Shown: piece after piece, positions 47,533 through 57,597 of the stretch
How positions within the stretch are numbered: position 1 is the stretch's first letter
Layout: each line of letters opens with the position of its first letter
DNA from: Gastracanthus pulcherrimus
Taxonomy: Eukaryota > Arthropoda > Insecta > Hymenoptera > Pteromalidae
Length of the DNA stretch: 64,000 nucleotides
Reading direction: 5' to 3'
NCBI GenBank assembly: GCA_949152435.1
Contig: OX424573.1
Span: 53,544,333-53,608,332, forward strand
The notes under the pieces: model-generated
Told to the model about the DNA's origin: nothing
Seen by the model: only the letters and a program-made list of their open reading frames with translations
Databases searched by the model: none
Made by a program: the position numbers and the translations under genes

Positions 47533-50500
47533 CTCGGAACTTTGCCAACGGTCTCCCTTCGGATTGGTAGTGGTCGTGCACAAACAATCATTGTGAGAAC
47601 CTCGCTAGATGCTTGTTCGGAGATCTCGCTCATCTCACTCAAGCTGACCCATCGTCTGAACATCATCCCGGAGAAGAGCGAGGTTGCTATCAGCGGCATT
47701 GGAGGACAAACGTTTGAGCGAGCATACCTAAAAGTTCACCTCGAGATGCATTTGCCTGATCTTCCAACACCGGTCATGTTCGAAGCCCACTGTCTCCGGA
47801 ATCTCGGAGTCTCCACCCCAGCCTCTTCTATTGACGCCTTGTCAAAGATCATGTGGCAAGGGATAGATCTTGCAGATGAACAATTTGACATTCCTGGAGA
47901 CATTCAGCTGCTCATCGGTGTAAACGTTCTCCCAGATCTCATGAGACCGGGCTTCTTGCAGCGGGCTAACCTCATCGCCCAACGCACCGCTGTCGGGTGG
48001 GCCATCTCCGGACGTGCTCGGCAGCTGGGCGCCAACACAGTCGCATTATCATGTTCAGCGATGCAGAGCGAGATTGAACCTCAATGGCATCAAAAATTGT
48101 TGCAAGCACTACAACGATTTTGGGAAATGGAAGACATAACCCACTCCATTCGTCAATCCCCGGATGATGAAGCCTGTGAACGCATTTTTGCCGATCATCG
48201 ACGGGACAAAGACGGACGATATGTCGTGCGTTTGCCGGTGAAGCCAGGCGCTGCGAAGCTTCTCGGTGACGGCTTAAATGGAGCTCAGGCCACTCTTCAA
48301 TCGCTCCACCGACGTATGCGCCGAGATTCAACGCTGGCATCTGAGTACAAGCATTTCATAGCCCATCATGTGATTTGGCAGCATGGTGATCAGGGACCAA
48401 AGATACGAGTCGTGTTTGATGCGTCCAGACCAACCTCCACGGGACGTAGCCTGAACAATATTTTGTATACTGGGCGAAAACTTCAAACCTCTTTGTGGTG
48501 CGTGTTGATTCGCTGGAGACGACATCGAGTAGCTTTCGCCACCGATGTGCGAATGATGTATCGACAGATCCTGATCGACGAGCGTGATGTTGACCTCCAA
48601 CGCATCATATTTAGCTCCGCAGAGGGCGAGGAGCCCATGCATCTGCAACTGCTTACCGTGACTTATGGGGAATCATGCGCGCCGTACCTCGCGTTGCGTG
48701 CCCTCGAACAACTGTGTTCTGATGAAGGTGGTCCCTATCCCGAGGCCGTTCAAGCCGTGCTCAAAGATCGGTATGTCGATGACATACTCTCCGGCGCCAG
48801 TGATTTCGAGGATGCTCGTCGGTTAAGAGATCAGCTCATTCAACTATTAAAAGCTGGTGGTTTTCCACTCGGGAAATGGGTCGCGAACTCACCAGAGCTT
48901 CTTGAGGACCTTCCAAGCGAGGATTGCCTACGGTCAACGTGGTGCCAGCTTAAAGCTGATGGCCCAGTCACCGAACTCGGAGTGAGCTGGAATCCGACGG
49001 AAGACAGCCTTCGCCTCACCGCTCCTCAAATCAAGGGTTGCCAGCGAACCAAACGTGAGATCTTGGCTGCAATAGCCTCTCTATTTGACCCCTGCGGCTG
49101 GCTTGCACCCACCATTTTGCTGGCTAAGCTTTTGATGCAAGATCTCTGAAGAGCTCGGCTCGATTGGGACGAAGAGCTGCCGTCTTCATTCGCCCGTCGC
49201 TGGGGAACCCTTCAAGGCGGTTTCCAGACTATTCCCGAGATTGTGGTTCCGCGCTGGCTTCAAACGGGAGCAACTCAAGACGTCCAGCTCCACGCCTTTT
49301 CGGATGCAAGCCATCGAGCTATGGCGGCAGTTGTTTACATCAGAGTGTCAAACCACTCTTCAGCAGCTGTCGTCAATCTCCTCGCGGCCAAGACCAAGCT
49401 GACCCCGATTCGCAGCTTAAAACCCGCTTCGACGCCCACGCCACGAATGACTATCCCGCGACTGGAATTGAGGGCTGCCCTGATTGCTGCTCGATTGCTG
49501 CGAACCATTTCTGGGGAACTGGATATCCACTTGGATCAGTGTTATGCCTGGAGAGACTCACAGATAGTGCTGAGTTGGCTCCGGTCCTCAGAGCCAGTAG
49601 GAAACTCTCTGGTGGATAATTACGTAAGCCATATACAAGAGGTGCTACCGTCCCGTGTATGGCACTACGTCCCCACTCACGTCAATCCAGCGGACGTAGC
49701 GAGTCGGGGGGCCGACCCAACTCAACTCCTCCACTCTCGAGATTGGTTGTATGGACCGGCATGGCTATCTAACCCGCTCACGACTTGGTCTCAAGATAAT
49801 TCCGAGTCATTTGCCACTGACTCTCACCATCTATCGCATAATGTTCTGGCCTGTGTGCTTCGGTGCCCCGATGGTGATCTCTCCGCCGTCTTTTCCAATC
49901 TCAACGTGTTACTCCGCTTCATGGTGCGTCTTAAGCGTTGGATTGGATTCGTTTGCGTCTGTCCAGGACACCGACGATCGCTACATTGAGTCCCATCACT
50001 GCCCAAGAGCTCGACACCGCATTCGCCACATGCGTGGCTTCAAGTCAGCAGCGCTCATTCGGTAATGAACTGGAGATGTTACGTCAGAATGCACCGCTGC
50101 CCGCTCGGGGTCCTTTCCGAGGTCTCGATGTCTTCATCAGCCCTGATGGTCTCCTGAGGGTAGATGGTCGCCTCCACCATTCCACTCTTCCATACGGCAT
50201 GCGGCATTCACCTATTCTAAGTGGCGATTCTCACTTGGCCAACTTGATCATCGACTGGGCTCACCGACGTTCAATACACGGTGGCTTCCGGTTCACGTAT
50301 GTCTACACTGTTTGTCGAGCATGGCTTGTTGGCGGTAAGCGACGGATCCGGGCTTGCATCAACAGGTGTGTCATCTGCGCAAGAGCCCGAGCTCGTCCCT
50401 TAGAGCAGAAGATCGCCTCTCTCCCACCGGAACGCGTGATACCATCGCGTGCCTTTGCTCGTGTGGGTCTGTATTATGCCGGTCCCTTCCATGTGCTGGC

Positions 50501-51413
50501 AGCAAAAGGCCGGGGAATGCGAACAACGAAAGCATATGTTACAGTGATCGTCTGCTTTGTCACCAAGGCTGTGCACCTTGAGTTAGTCGGAGACCTTACG
50601 ACTGAGAGCCTCATGGGGGCGCTCACCCGCTTCTGCGGGCGCAGAGGCCGACCCGCGGAGATATGGAGCGACAATGCCACTCACTTCCATCGCGCAGACC
50701 TCGATCTTCGTGAAGCGCTAGCACAGGCCAATCTTAATTGGACGCGCGTCTCCGAGGCGTTGGCTGAAGATGGAATCACGTGGAGATTTATCCCTCCTGC
50801 AGCGTCGCATTTCGGCGGGTTATGGGAGGCTGGTGTCAAGTCGTTCAAGACTCACCTAAAACGCACGGTAGGTCCCCGACATCTCACCTACGAAGAATTT
50901 ACCACCTTGCTGGTTAGCATCGAGGCGGTCTTGAATTGTCGTCCAATCACCCCAATCTCGGGTGACCCCGAGGATCTCGATGTGCTTACCCCGGGGCACT
51001 TTCTTGTGGGCAACTCGTTGACCGCTGTTCCGGATTTGGTTCCCGAGCCTGACCATGTTGACCGTCTGACGCACTGGAAGCTTGTCGCAGGTCTGCGGTC
51101 TCAGTTTTGGCATCGATAGAGCCGGGAATACCTCAACGTCCTCCAGCAGCGATCTAAATGGACTCGACAGCGAACAAACCTTCGGGTTGGTGATTTTGTC
51201 GCCGTTCTGGACGTCACCCTCCTCTGTGCAAATGGTAAATGGCCTTTGGGTCGCATCACACATATTTATCCTGGGCAGGATGGACTCGTCAGGGCTGCGA
51301 CAGTAAGGACCTCTTGCGGGGAATACATTCGACCCATTTCTAAGCTATCGCTTCTTTTTGTGACTGAGCCACCAACGACGGACGAACCGGCTGTATCCAC
51401 GGAACAAACCTGA
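47533..51413 (+). pseudogene. BEL/Pao pol: protease, RT, RNase H, integrase; disrupted
   Basis: In frame with gag after a TGA. The protease region reads RTSLDACSEISLIS, where the family usually has DSG, so its active site looks altered. The reverse transcriptase follows (IRVVFDASRPTSTGRSLN, YVDD at 48772-48783). A TGA at 49147-49149 falls where family members have Trp. RNase H has LHAFSDASHRAMAA, PRLELRAAL and WRDSQIVLSWL. A frameshift near 49940-49990 precedes the integrase: H2C2-like zinc region (CINRCVICARAR), core with GLYYAGPF (the usual first Asp is Tyr at 50472-50474), SDNATHF and GGLWEAGVKSF. A TAG at 51117-51119 interrupts the C-terminal part, which continues to 51413. These lesions preclude a functional polyprotein. 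Confidence 0.9.
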
Positions 51414-51451
51414 TCTGCCCACGGCGGGCGGTACTAATGAGTTGTCGTTCA

Positions 51452-51470
51452 AGGAACAAGGCGGGCGGGT
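51452..51470 (+). promoter_or_regulatory. Polypurine tract
   Basis: AAGGAACAAGGCGGGCGGG precedes the 3' LTR directly, as expected for plus-strand priming. Confidence 0.7.
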
Positions 51471-51674
51471 TGTTCAAACTACGTCAAAGCGAAATGACTA
51501 GTCCCACTTGAGATCCAGAGATGGCGCCAAGAGCGCGAGCGCACATGCGCCCTCCGGCAGTCTACTTACATGGGAGAGACGCTGCTCGACTCAGTCGAGT
51601 GCCTGCGCTCATGGTGAACGGACGACGGTGTACAGCCAGCAGCTTCAATTATATTTGTATCGGAAATTCCAACA
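51471..51674 (+). repeat. 3' LTR of the BEL element
   Basis: It is 204 bp, TG...CA, and pairs with 45790-45993. Confidence 0.95.
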
Positions 51675-51908
51675 GTGCGATTAGTACACTGCGTGCCGCG
51701 GAGCGCTTCCGATGCAAGAGGCCTCAAGAGATCGGCTGCAAATCAGCCATTTTGTATTTTTTTTCTGATTTTTTTTTTAAATATACTATAATATTAGACT
51801 AATAATATATCCAAATATCATTTCTTTATGACCTTTCTTTCCATTCAAAAAAAAAATACCCAAAAAAACGCTTTTCTTTTCGCTATTACAGTGGTGTTAC
51901 CCCTTAAG

Positions 51909-52773
51909 CCTTTTACGTATTTCCCAGTTGATTGAAATTCATTGGAACTAGCTGATGAGGACTCATCTAAAACATATTTGCTGCAAATATTATAAAACTT
52001 TTTTATGTTTTATGTGTGCATCAATCATTTTTACATTAGTAAGAAAAACAATCAACGCTCTAGTCTTTTATTTAACTAAATAATCGAGGTGGCCATAGTG
52101 ACCCGCAGTGGCCATTACGCCCCACCTTCCCCTATATTGTTATTTCTTATATTATTTTTACATTATTAAATATATTACTTTAAATATTAGAAATTTATAG
52201 TATACATTAGTTTTTTAATGATGTCAAACCAACAGGGATCAATAAAAATGATAGACGAGCGCGAAGCGCAAGCTTCGGCGGCCGTGCCTTACATGCAAAA
52301 AGGCTTTTTGCATGCTTTGGATTGCTCACATGCTCGCGATGCAAGGTATCGAGGCGAGCTAGTTTATTATACATACATACGCTATGTTCTTTAAAACGAG
52401 TAATTTCAAAAGCAGAGATTGTTACTACTGTTACGGACAGTTACCGTGCGTGGGTGTTTAAGGATCGGAGTTCGCGTTATTTTCACTAAGCAATTATGCT
52501 CCGTAGTTCTTCGGTGGTTAGAGTGGTGGAAAAGAAAGCACAAGGCGAGGAGTTCTGAAAAAATACGTTTATTGCTGTACGAGAGAGAGGTGTGTGTTGG
52601 TCCTCAGCTCAGATCGAACTGTCGAGAGATGCGCTTGCAGTGCGCCGCAAAGTCGGTGCATGAAAAAGATCGCGCAGCGTCAGCATCGCAGGCGCGCTTA
52701 TCCGCTGGAGACAGGACACATGCATTCAGCGGCACGGACACTCGCTTGCGAACGTCACACTACGTTGTTATTA
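51909..52773. other. Spacer with a GC-rich block, possible solo LTR
   Basis: Positions 52085-52135 carry CGCAGTGGCCATTACGCCCC, an element-end motif. Positions 52425-52770 are GC-rich and begin TGTTACTACTGTTACGGACA. They could be a solitary LTR or 5' gene sequence, but no partner LTR or target duplication was found. A 143-codon frame here (52419-52850) runs into the next element's TIR and is not believed. Confidence 0.3.
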
Positions 52774-53493
52774 GGGGAGAACGGGGTAATGCCGGTCACT
52801 GGCTAATTCTGGTCACCCTTATTTTCAATAATCTAAACATCTTTAGGTAATAATTCGAATAGTATATCAAACGCAACATAAAATGCAATTAATCTAATGT
52901 CCAAACAACCTTCTATTCCGTTTTATTAAAGAATTATACATAATCAAAGTTTAGGCCTACATTTCTTGTAAGAAATCTGGTGGTATATAAAATAAGCTTT
53001 TATGCATATTATTTGTTACTTTATGCAGAAATTTTCTGCAACTTTATTAATTTGAAGAATCTAAGAATTCGAAGTAGTGAAGAAAAAAGAGTATAAACCT
53101 ATTGTTTTTTTGTCATTTCAATTTAAATTACTAAGCCGAATTGGGGTGATCTCGGTCACAATGTTATTTATATGGCGCTCCCGAAAGTGAAGCTAAGAAA
53201 ACGTTACACTGCGCTGTCTGGTAGGGTAATTTTGCTCAAGTGTTTTTGATTGAACAGTGGTTATGTTATTACATATTTCACTGTGTAAGTGCGAATAATA
53301 ATGCGACGCATCAAATGAAAGTTCATATAATTGATTTAAAGAAATTTTTCACGTATCAAAGTAACTTTTTAATAGTGACCGGAATTGTACCAAGGCTGGC
53401 CGGTATTACTCTTTAATGTGGGGTAAATCTGGTCAAAATATTTTTTTTATGTCGACTTATAGCTTCGATATCTTTAATTTTTAGATGATTGTT

Positions 53494-54650
53494 TCTAACA
53501 GCAAATTGTAGATGAGATTTTTAGAGTGTCTCATACACTCTTTAACAAAAAATCTACTATATTTATTAGAACAACAGAAACAACTCCTCTGCGGGCAAAT
53601 ATCCCTCCCAGCATTAAATTAAACTGTTAATTCATAAAATATGTAGATATATTTTAACATTAAAAAACCAAACATTTTTTGTATTTATCCTGCAAATTGA
53701 AGTTTTTTTTTTCCATTTTTATAGCAATAAAGGGAAAACCATTTTAAAGTAGGTTTCTGATAAACCTATTACATCGATGATTTTTGTTTGATTATCATTC
53801 TATTGTAATTATAAATTTTGCAGAAGAAAAATGTGGTGTTTGTGTTACATTGATTCCACAAAACGTTACAGGTATGAAAAAAGTAATTAAATTTGGTTGT
53901 TTTCTTTGATATACTGTTAAAAAAAAATTTATTTATTTTTTTAAATATATGTGCGTCTATGATAGAGACTGCCTGATCATACTGATGAGGCCTACAGGCA
54001 GTCTTGAGGCCGAAACGCTTTTTAATCTTTACATTTATAATATTAAAGGACCTATGTATTTCTTGCTTTGAAGAGGTAGACTCTTCTCTGTAAGAATGAG
54101 TCTTACATATAAATACAGTGAAAAACTAATAATACGATGTAATAGGTTTATCAGAAACCTACTTTAAAATGGGTTTTCCTTTATTGCTATAAAAATGGAA
54201 AAAAAAAACTTCAATTTGCAGGATAAATACAAAAAATGTTTGGTTTTTTAATGTTAAAATATATCTACATATTTTATGAATTAACAGTTTAATCCAATGC
54301 TGGGAGGGGTATTTGCCCGCAGAGTAGTTGTTTCTGTTGTTCAAATGAATATAGTAGATTTTTTATTAAAGAGTATACGAAACACTCTAAATACGTAACA
54401 TGTTTTATCCGTTTAACAAGTTTGCGAGAAACTTGCAGGATAAATACGAAAAATATTTGAATTTTTAATACTAATTACATTTACATATTTTATGAATTAA
54501 CAGTTTAATTCAATGCTGGGAGGGGTATTTGCCCGCAGAGTAGTTGTTTCTGTTGTTCTAATAAATATAGTAGATTTTTTCTTAAAGAGTGTATGAGACA
54601 CTCTAAAAATCTCGTCTTCAATTTGCTGTTAAAAGGAATCATCGAAATTT
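53494..54650. repeat. Internal inverted repeat: arm A, loop, two copies of arm A'
   Basis: Arm A 53511-53783 (AGATGAGATTTTTAGAGTGT ... TAGGTTTCTGATAAACCTAT) is matched inverted at 54138-54395 and again, truncated, at 54425-54625 (both contain ATGCTGGGAGGGGTATTTGC). The 350-bp interval 53784-54137 is unpaired at this scale and contains the hammerhead motif. Confidence 0.85.
53953..54018 (+). ncRNA. Hammerhead ribozyme, type III topology
   Basis: This is a self-cleaving RNA fold. The pieces in order are stem III 5' strand GCGU (53953-53956); C17, the predicted cleavage site, at 53957; stem I UAUGAU (53958-53963) and AUCAUA (53976-53981) around a 12-nt loop; core CUGAUGA (53982-53988); stem II GGCC (53989-53992) and GGCC (54008-54011) around a 15-nt loop; then GAA (54012-54014), A15.1 (54015) and CGC (54016-54018) closing stem III with GCGU. 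Every invariant core nucleotide is present and all 14 stem pairs are Watson-Crick. Stem III is open-ended, hence type III. Loop 1 (AGACTGCCTG, 53966-53975) and loop 2 (CAGGCAGTCT, 53995-54004) are perfectly complementary over 10 nt. This allows a loop-loop pseudoknot or, alternatively, a competing 10-bp hairpin that would disrupt the ribozyme. It lies between the arms of the element's inverted repeat. Cleavage activity is inference. Confidence 0.88.
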
Positions 54651-54867
54651 TATGAAAGATAGACGTTCAAATCATTTTTAAGAAACAAGTGTTCGTATTA
54701 ACATCATACAAACATTCCAATCTTTAATTTTTAGATTAAACCAATAAGAAATATTTAAAGTTAATGGTTTGAACGAATATAATAATTATTTAAAGTTAAA
54801 AAAACAATTTGAAAGTGGAAATAACAAGCACGTTTGCTTAGGTGACCGGCAATACCCCGTTCTCCCC

Positions 54868-55120
54868 CATGTTTAAAAAACTATCCTGAAAGTTTCAGAT
54901 CGATCCGTTGAAACCTCATACGCGGACGCCTTCTAGAGTAATGCAAAATAGAGTTTTGAGACAAACACACTTTTGTAAGGAAAATAGCTATTTCCCAAAA
55001 CAATTCTTATTTGGGTGATTGTCAAAAAAAAAATGAAGCTTCTTGTGTGTTGCGTTTAGCTATACATTTAAATGTACTTCAGAACATATGACAGGGCTAA
55101 CATTTTTTTTTAGTGCTATA
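54868..55120 (+). repeat. Partial copy of the 43380-44480 repeat
   Basis: Positions 54990-55115 (GGGTGATTGTC, then GCTTCTTGTGTG, TTAAATGTACTTCAGAACAT) align with 44055-44155. The 120 bp before it show nothing. Confidence 0.6.
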
Positions 55121-55925
55121 ATGCATTATGTCAAAGATGTTCCATTAGTTTTGAAAGTCTAAATATTCACTTAATCTGAATAAATCCAGTTTAATGGTCA
55201 ATTTGTCATTTTCGTGATATTTTTATTGTCATTTTCGTGGCATGTCTACTTTACGCATTTCTTAATGTTAATAGCATATTTAGACTTTCAGAAAAAAAAA
55301 TATTCTATTTAATCAATTATCAATAATGTCACCGTAAAAATCTGGCTACATATTATATATATGTAGTACAGATGCCAAATCTGTGATACAAATGGCACGA
55401 AAATGACTTTGTCCAGCTAAACATTGTCCTTTTCGTGTCATTTGTATTACAGATTTGCTTATTGTGCTACGTATGTAACGTGTATCAAGATTTTTAGAGT
55501 AAGATTACTAGTGATTAATGAAATAGAAGATAATCCTTTTGTTTCGAAAGTCTAAATATACTATTAACGTTAACAAATGCGTGAATTAGACATGCCCCGA
55601 AAATGAGAATAAAAATGCCTCGAAAATGACAAATCGACCATTAATAAGGTGATGCTAAAGCCACCTGTCACCGACAAATTCGAGGAACCACTTTTCTCAT
55701 TTAATTTTCAATTTTTAGCAAATATCTTTATGAAACGTTATTGTCCTAATCAAAAACAACAACTTTTCAGAGAGATATTTTCTCAAAATTGAAAATTGAA
55801 TAAAATAAGTGATTCCTCGTATTTGATGGTGACAGGGGCTATAGCATCGCCTTAAACTGGATTTATTCAGATTAAGCGAATATTTAGACTTTCAAAACTA
55901 AAGGAACATCTTTTACATAATGCAT
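55121..55925. mobile_element. Palindromic TIR element, ~805 bp, carrying a nested MITE
   Basis: The ends ATGCATTATGTCAAAGATGT and inverted ATGCATTATGTAAAAGATGT continue as TIRs through GAAAGTCTAAATATTC and CTGAATAAATCCAGTTTAA. Further inner inverted pairs follow (CATTTTCGTGGCATGTCTA; TAGACATGCCCCGAAAATG; GGCACGAAAATGA / TTTTCGTGTCATTTGTAT). The 55646-55853 element is inserted in its right arm. Confidence 0.7.
55646..55853. mobile_element. Nested MITE, 208 bp
   Basis: The ends AAGGTGATGCTAAAGCCACC and inverted AAGGCGATGCTATAGCCCC pair, continuing through CTGTCACC and TCGAGGAA. The left arm of the host palindrome (CCAGTTTAATGGTC at 55194-55207) shows the uninterrupted site, so about 3 bp (TAA) was probably duplicated. 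A related end is at 28295-28324. Confidence 0.7.
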
Positions 55926-56096
55926 CATTGAAGTTTAAAGTTGCAATGCGACACAAGCGGGCATCAAGTGAACTACGCCAATGGCCGGTCAGAATATACA
56001 TTTTACATTGGATTGATATGGGAGATTTATTTCTAAATTAAAATTAGAGTGTTTTTTGTGAAAATAAGTGTGATTACTGCAACTGGAGACTGTATA

Positions 56097-56289
56097 AGGT
56101 AAATGTACCAGTACTTGGCCACTTTGTAGCAGCCGAACTTCTTTCTTAAATTAGAGCACTAATTTATTATGTACACAATAATATTTGATGATAATTCACG
56201 TTTTATTCTATGCCAAAAGCTTAAATATTAAGATATTTCTTGTCAGTGGCCAAGTTCTCGGCAGTGGCCAACTACTGGTACTTTTACCT
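56097..56289 (-). mobile_element. TA-target MITE, 193 bp, deletion derivative of the 12667-13943 type
   Basis: TIRs (AGGTAAATGTACCAGTACTT and inverted AGGTAAAAGTACCAGTAGTT) are flanked by TA at 56095-56096 and 56290-56291. Relative to 12667-13943 it is inverted. It retains about 75 bp of one end and about 125 bp of the other, joined at TTAGAGCACTAATTTATTAT (56152-56171). Confidence 0.85.
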
Positions 56290-56329
56290 TACTATTGAAG
56301 AAAGATAATAGAATCCTCCAGAATTATCC

Positions 56330-57346
56330 TAAAATGCCTAAATGTCATTATTTTTTGAATAATCAACGCACACTGAGGCGCGACTTTTAAAATTTAGTCG
56401 TTTTGCCTGTTGTTTTCACTTAGAAATATAGTTTATAATCTTTCAATACTCTGCTGAAACATTGTGCTCCATTTATAAGTTTTATAATGTTTACAATTGT
56501 CGCGATAACGATTCGACTGGACATATGGACTGGACAGCGGCGCCACTCTCCCACGGTGGTAGTTTTCTTTGTCAATAACACTTAAAAAAATTAAGCCCTG
56601 TCATATGTTCTGAAGTATATTTAAAGGGATAACTTAAAATAAAACACCAAAAGCTCCATTTTATGACAATCACCCATTTATACTTTAAAATCATCATTTA
56701 AATCATATTTTACTTTTATTTGCTTGCAAATATGCTCCTCTTTGGTGTACAAATTTGCAAGGAATAAAGAAAAATAAGAAAAACGAATAAATTGAAAAAA
56801 TTTTACTATAACTGCACCTTAAGGGGGGACTCCTGTGATTTTTTAAAAATCTTTCAGTACCATTGATCTTTTTCAAACTTTACTAACTTATTAAATACGA
56901 CATTAGATGATTATATATAGGTAATTCTCTGGGAAATCGAGATCAATAAAATATTTTTTTGTATTCCTTCAGTAAAAATGTTCCTCTTGATATGTAGAAT
57001 GTATGTATATTTTTCAGATTTTTGGAAACCCTTCGGTTCAAAGTTGATCAAGGCTAAACATGAGCTTGTAGTCATTTATTACAATTTTTAGCAAATTTCA
57101 ACCTCCATTTATCAACAACATTAAATCTTTTAAAAAAATATTAACGTAGGTATTTTTAGCAAATTTTCTGAATTTTTCATAAAAAATGGTTCCAAAACCT
57201 TTTAATGCTCTTTCGATTAATTAAACTCATTTTAAAACTTAAAATCCTTAAAAAAGTGGGTTTGATCATTTGAACCCTTACACCAAAAATCATGAATATA
57301 GCTATTTTTCATACTCAGTATCCGACGAAAGTATCCGTCGGTATCC
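56330..57346 (-). repeat. Inverted copy of the 43380-44480 repeat
   Basis: It aligns in reverse with 43380-44480, from AATGCGCACTGAGGCGCGAC-type sequence at the left to GGTATCCGTCC at 57346. The alignment stops exactly where the 43380 copy begins its GACGGATACC end, marking a shared boundary. Confidence 0.75.
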
Positions 57347-57369
57347 GTCCTTTTTTACTTTTCTTTCTA

Positions 57370-57597
57370 TGAAAGTATTCTACACAATTATACCTGAATT
57401 TGAAACATTAATGTTTTAAAAATGCATACTATAGCTTGGCGAGTATTAAATATTTTATTTAAAACTTCAGAAAATATATGTAAATGGTATATGTGAAAGT
57501 CAAAACCAGTTTATGATGATACCAAAATTAAGTATTGTGTAGAATAATTTAAAACATCTAAGGTTTATATGCTTCATTTGTGTATCAGTTCTTAAGG
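57370..57597 (-). repeat. Inverted copy of the inner 39660-40310 palindrome
   Basis: ATGAAAGTATTCTACACAAT through AAGTCAAAACCAGTTTATGA to TTTGTGTATCAGTTCT matches the inverse of 39890-40110. It abuts the MULE end at 57593. Confidence 0.65.

Larger units (their letters stand above)
45790..51674 (+). mobile_element. BEL/Pao LTR retrotransposon, 5885 bp, inactive
   Basis: Two 204-bp LTRs (45790-45993 and 51471-51674), each starting TGTTCAAAC and ending TTCCAACA, differ at five positions, all transitions. Flanking pentanucleotides are GCGCG and GTGCG, an imperfect 5-bp duplication. The order is LTR, primer site, gag, protease, RT, RNase H, integrase, polypurine tract, LTR, which is the BEL/Pao order. 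Three in-frame stops and one frameshift inactivate it. Confidence 0.95.
45303..51908. mobile_element. Probable non-autonomous MULE-type element, split by a BEL retrotransposon
   Basis: The left end TTAAGGTGTAATACCACTG (45304) and inverted right end TTAAGGGGTAACACCACTG (ending 51908) form TIRs. The same terminal word (TTAAGGGGTAACACCACTC) occurs at 57593, 620 bp beyond the end of a Mutator-like transposase gene at 58216-59172. That supports assigning this TIR to that family. The flanks 45303-45789 and 51675-51908 total about 720 bp without the BEL insert. A 70-codon minus frame at 45350-45562 is unrecognised. Confidence 0.5.
52774..54867. mobile_element. TIR element with internal inverted repeat and ribozyme, ~2.1 kb
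   Basis: Ends GGGGAGAACGGGGTAATGCC, then GGTCAC (52774), and inverted GGGGAGAACGGGGTATTGCC, then GGTCAC (to 54867), form 26-bp TIRs with one mismatch. Motifs related to the TIR recur inside (GGGGTGATCTCGGTCAC near 53152; GTGACCGG and GGCCGGTATTAC near 53377-53407; GGGGTAAATCTGGTC near 53420). The centre holds a large inverted repeat (53494-54400) plus an extra copy of one arm (54425-54650). There is no transposase frame. A hammerhead ribozyme motif lies at 53953-54018. Confidence 0.7.

Noticed and set aside
51940..51985. CTGATGAGGACTCATCTAAAAC, second possible hammerhead core
   Set aside because: No GAAA follows stem II, and the GATGAG/CTCATC pairing consumes the core. It is just a small hairpin.
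52419..52850. 143-codon open frame in a GC-rich block
   Set aside because: It ends inside the TIR of the next element, has no recognisable domain, and Arg/Ser-rich content fits GC-rich non-coding sequence.
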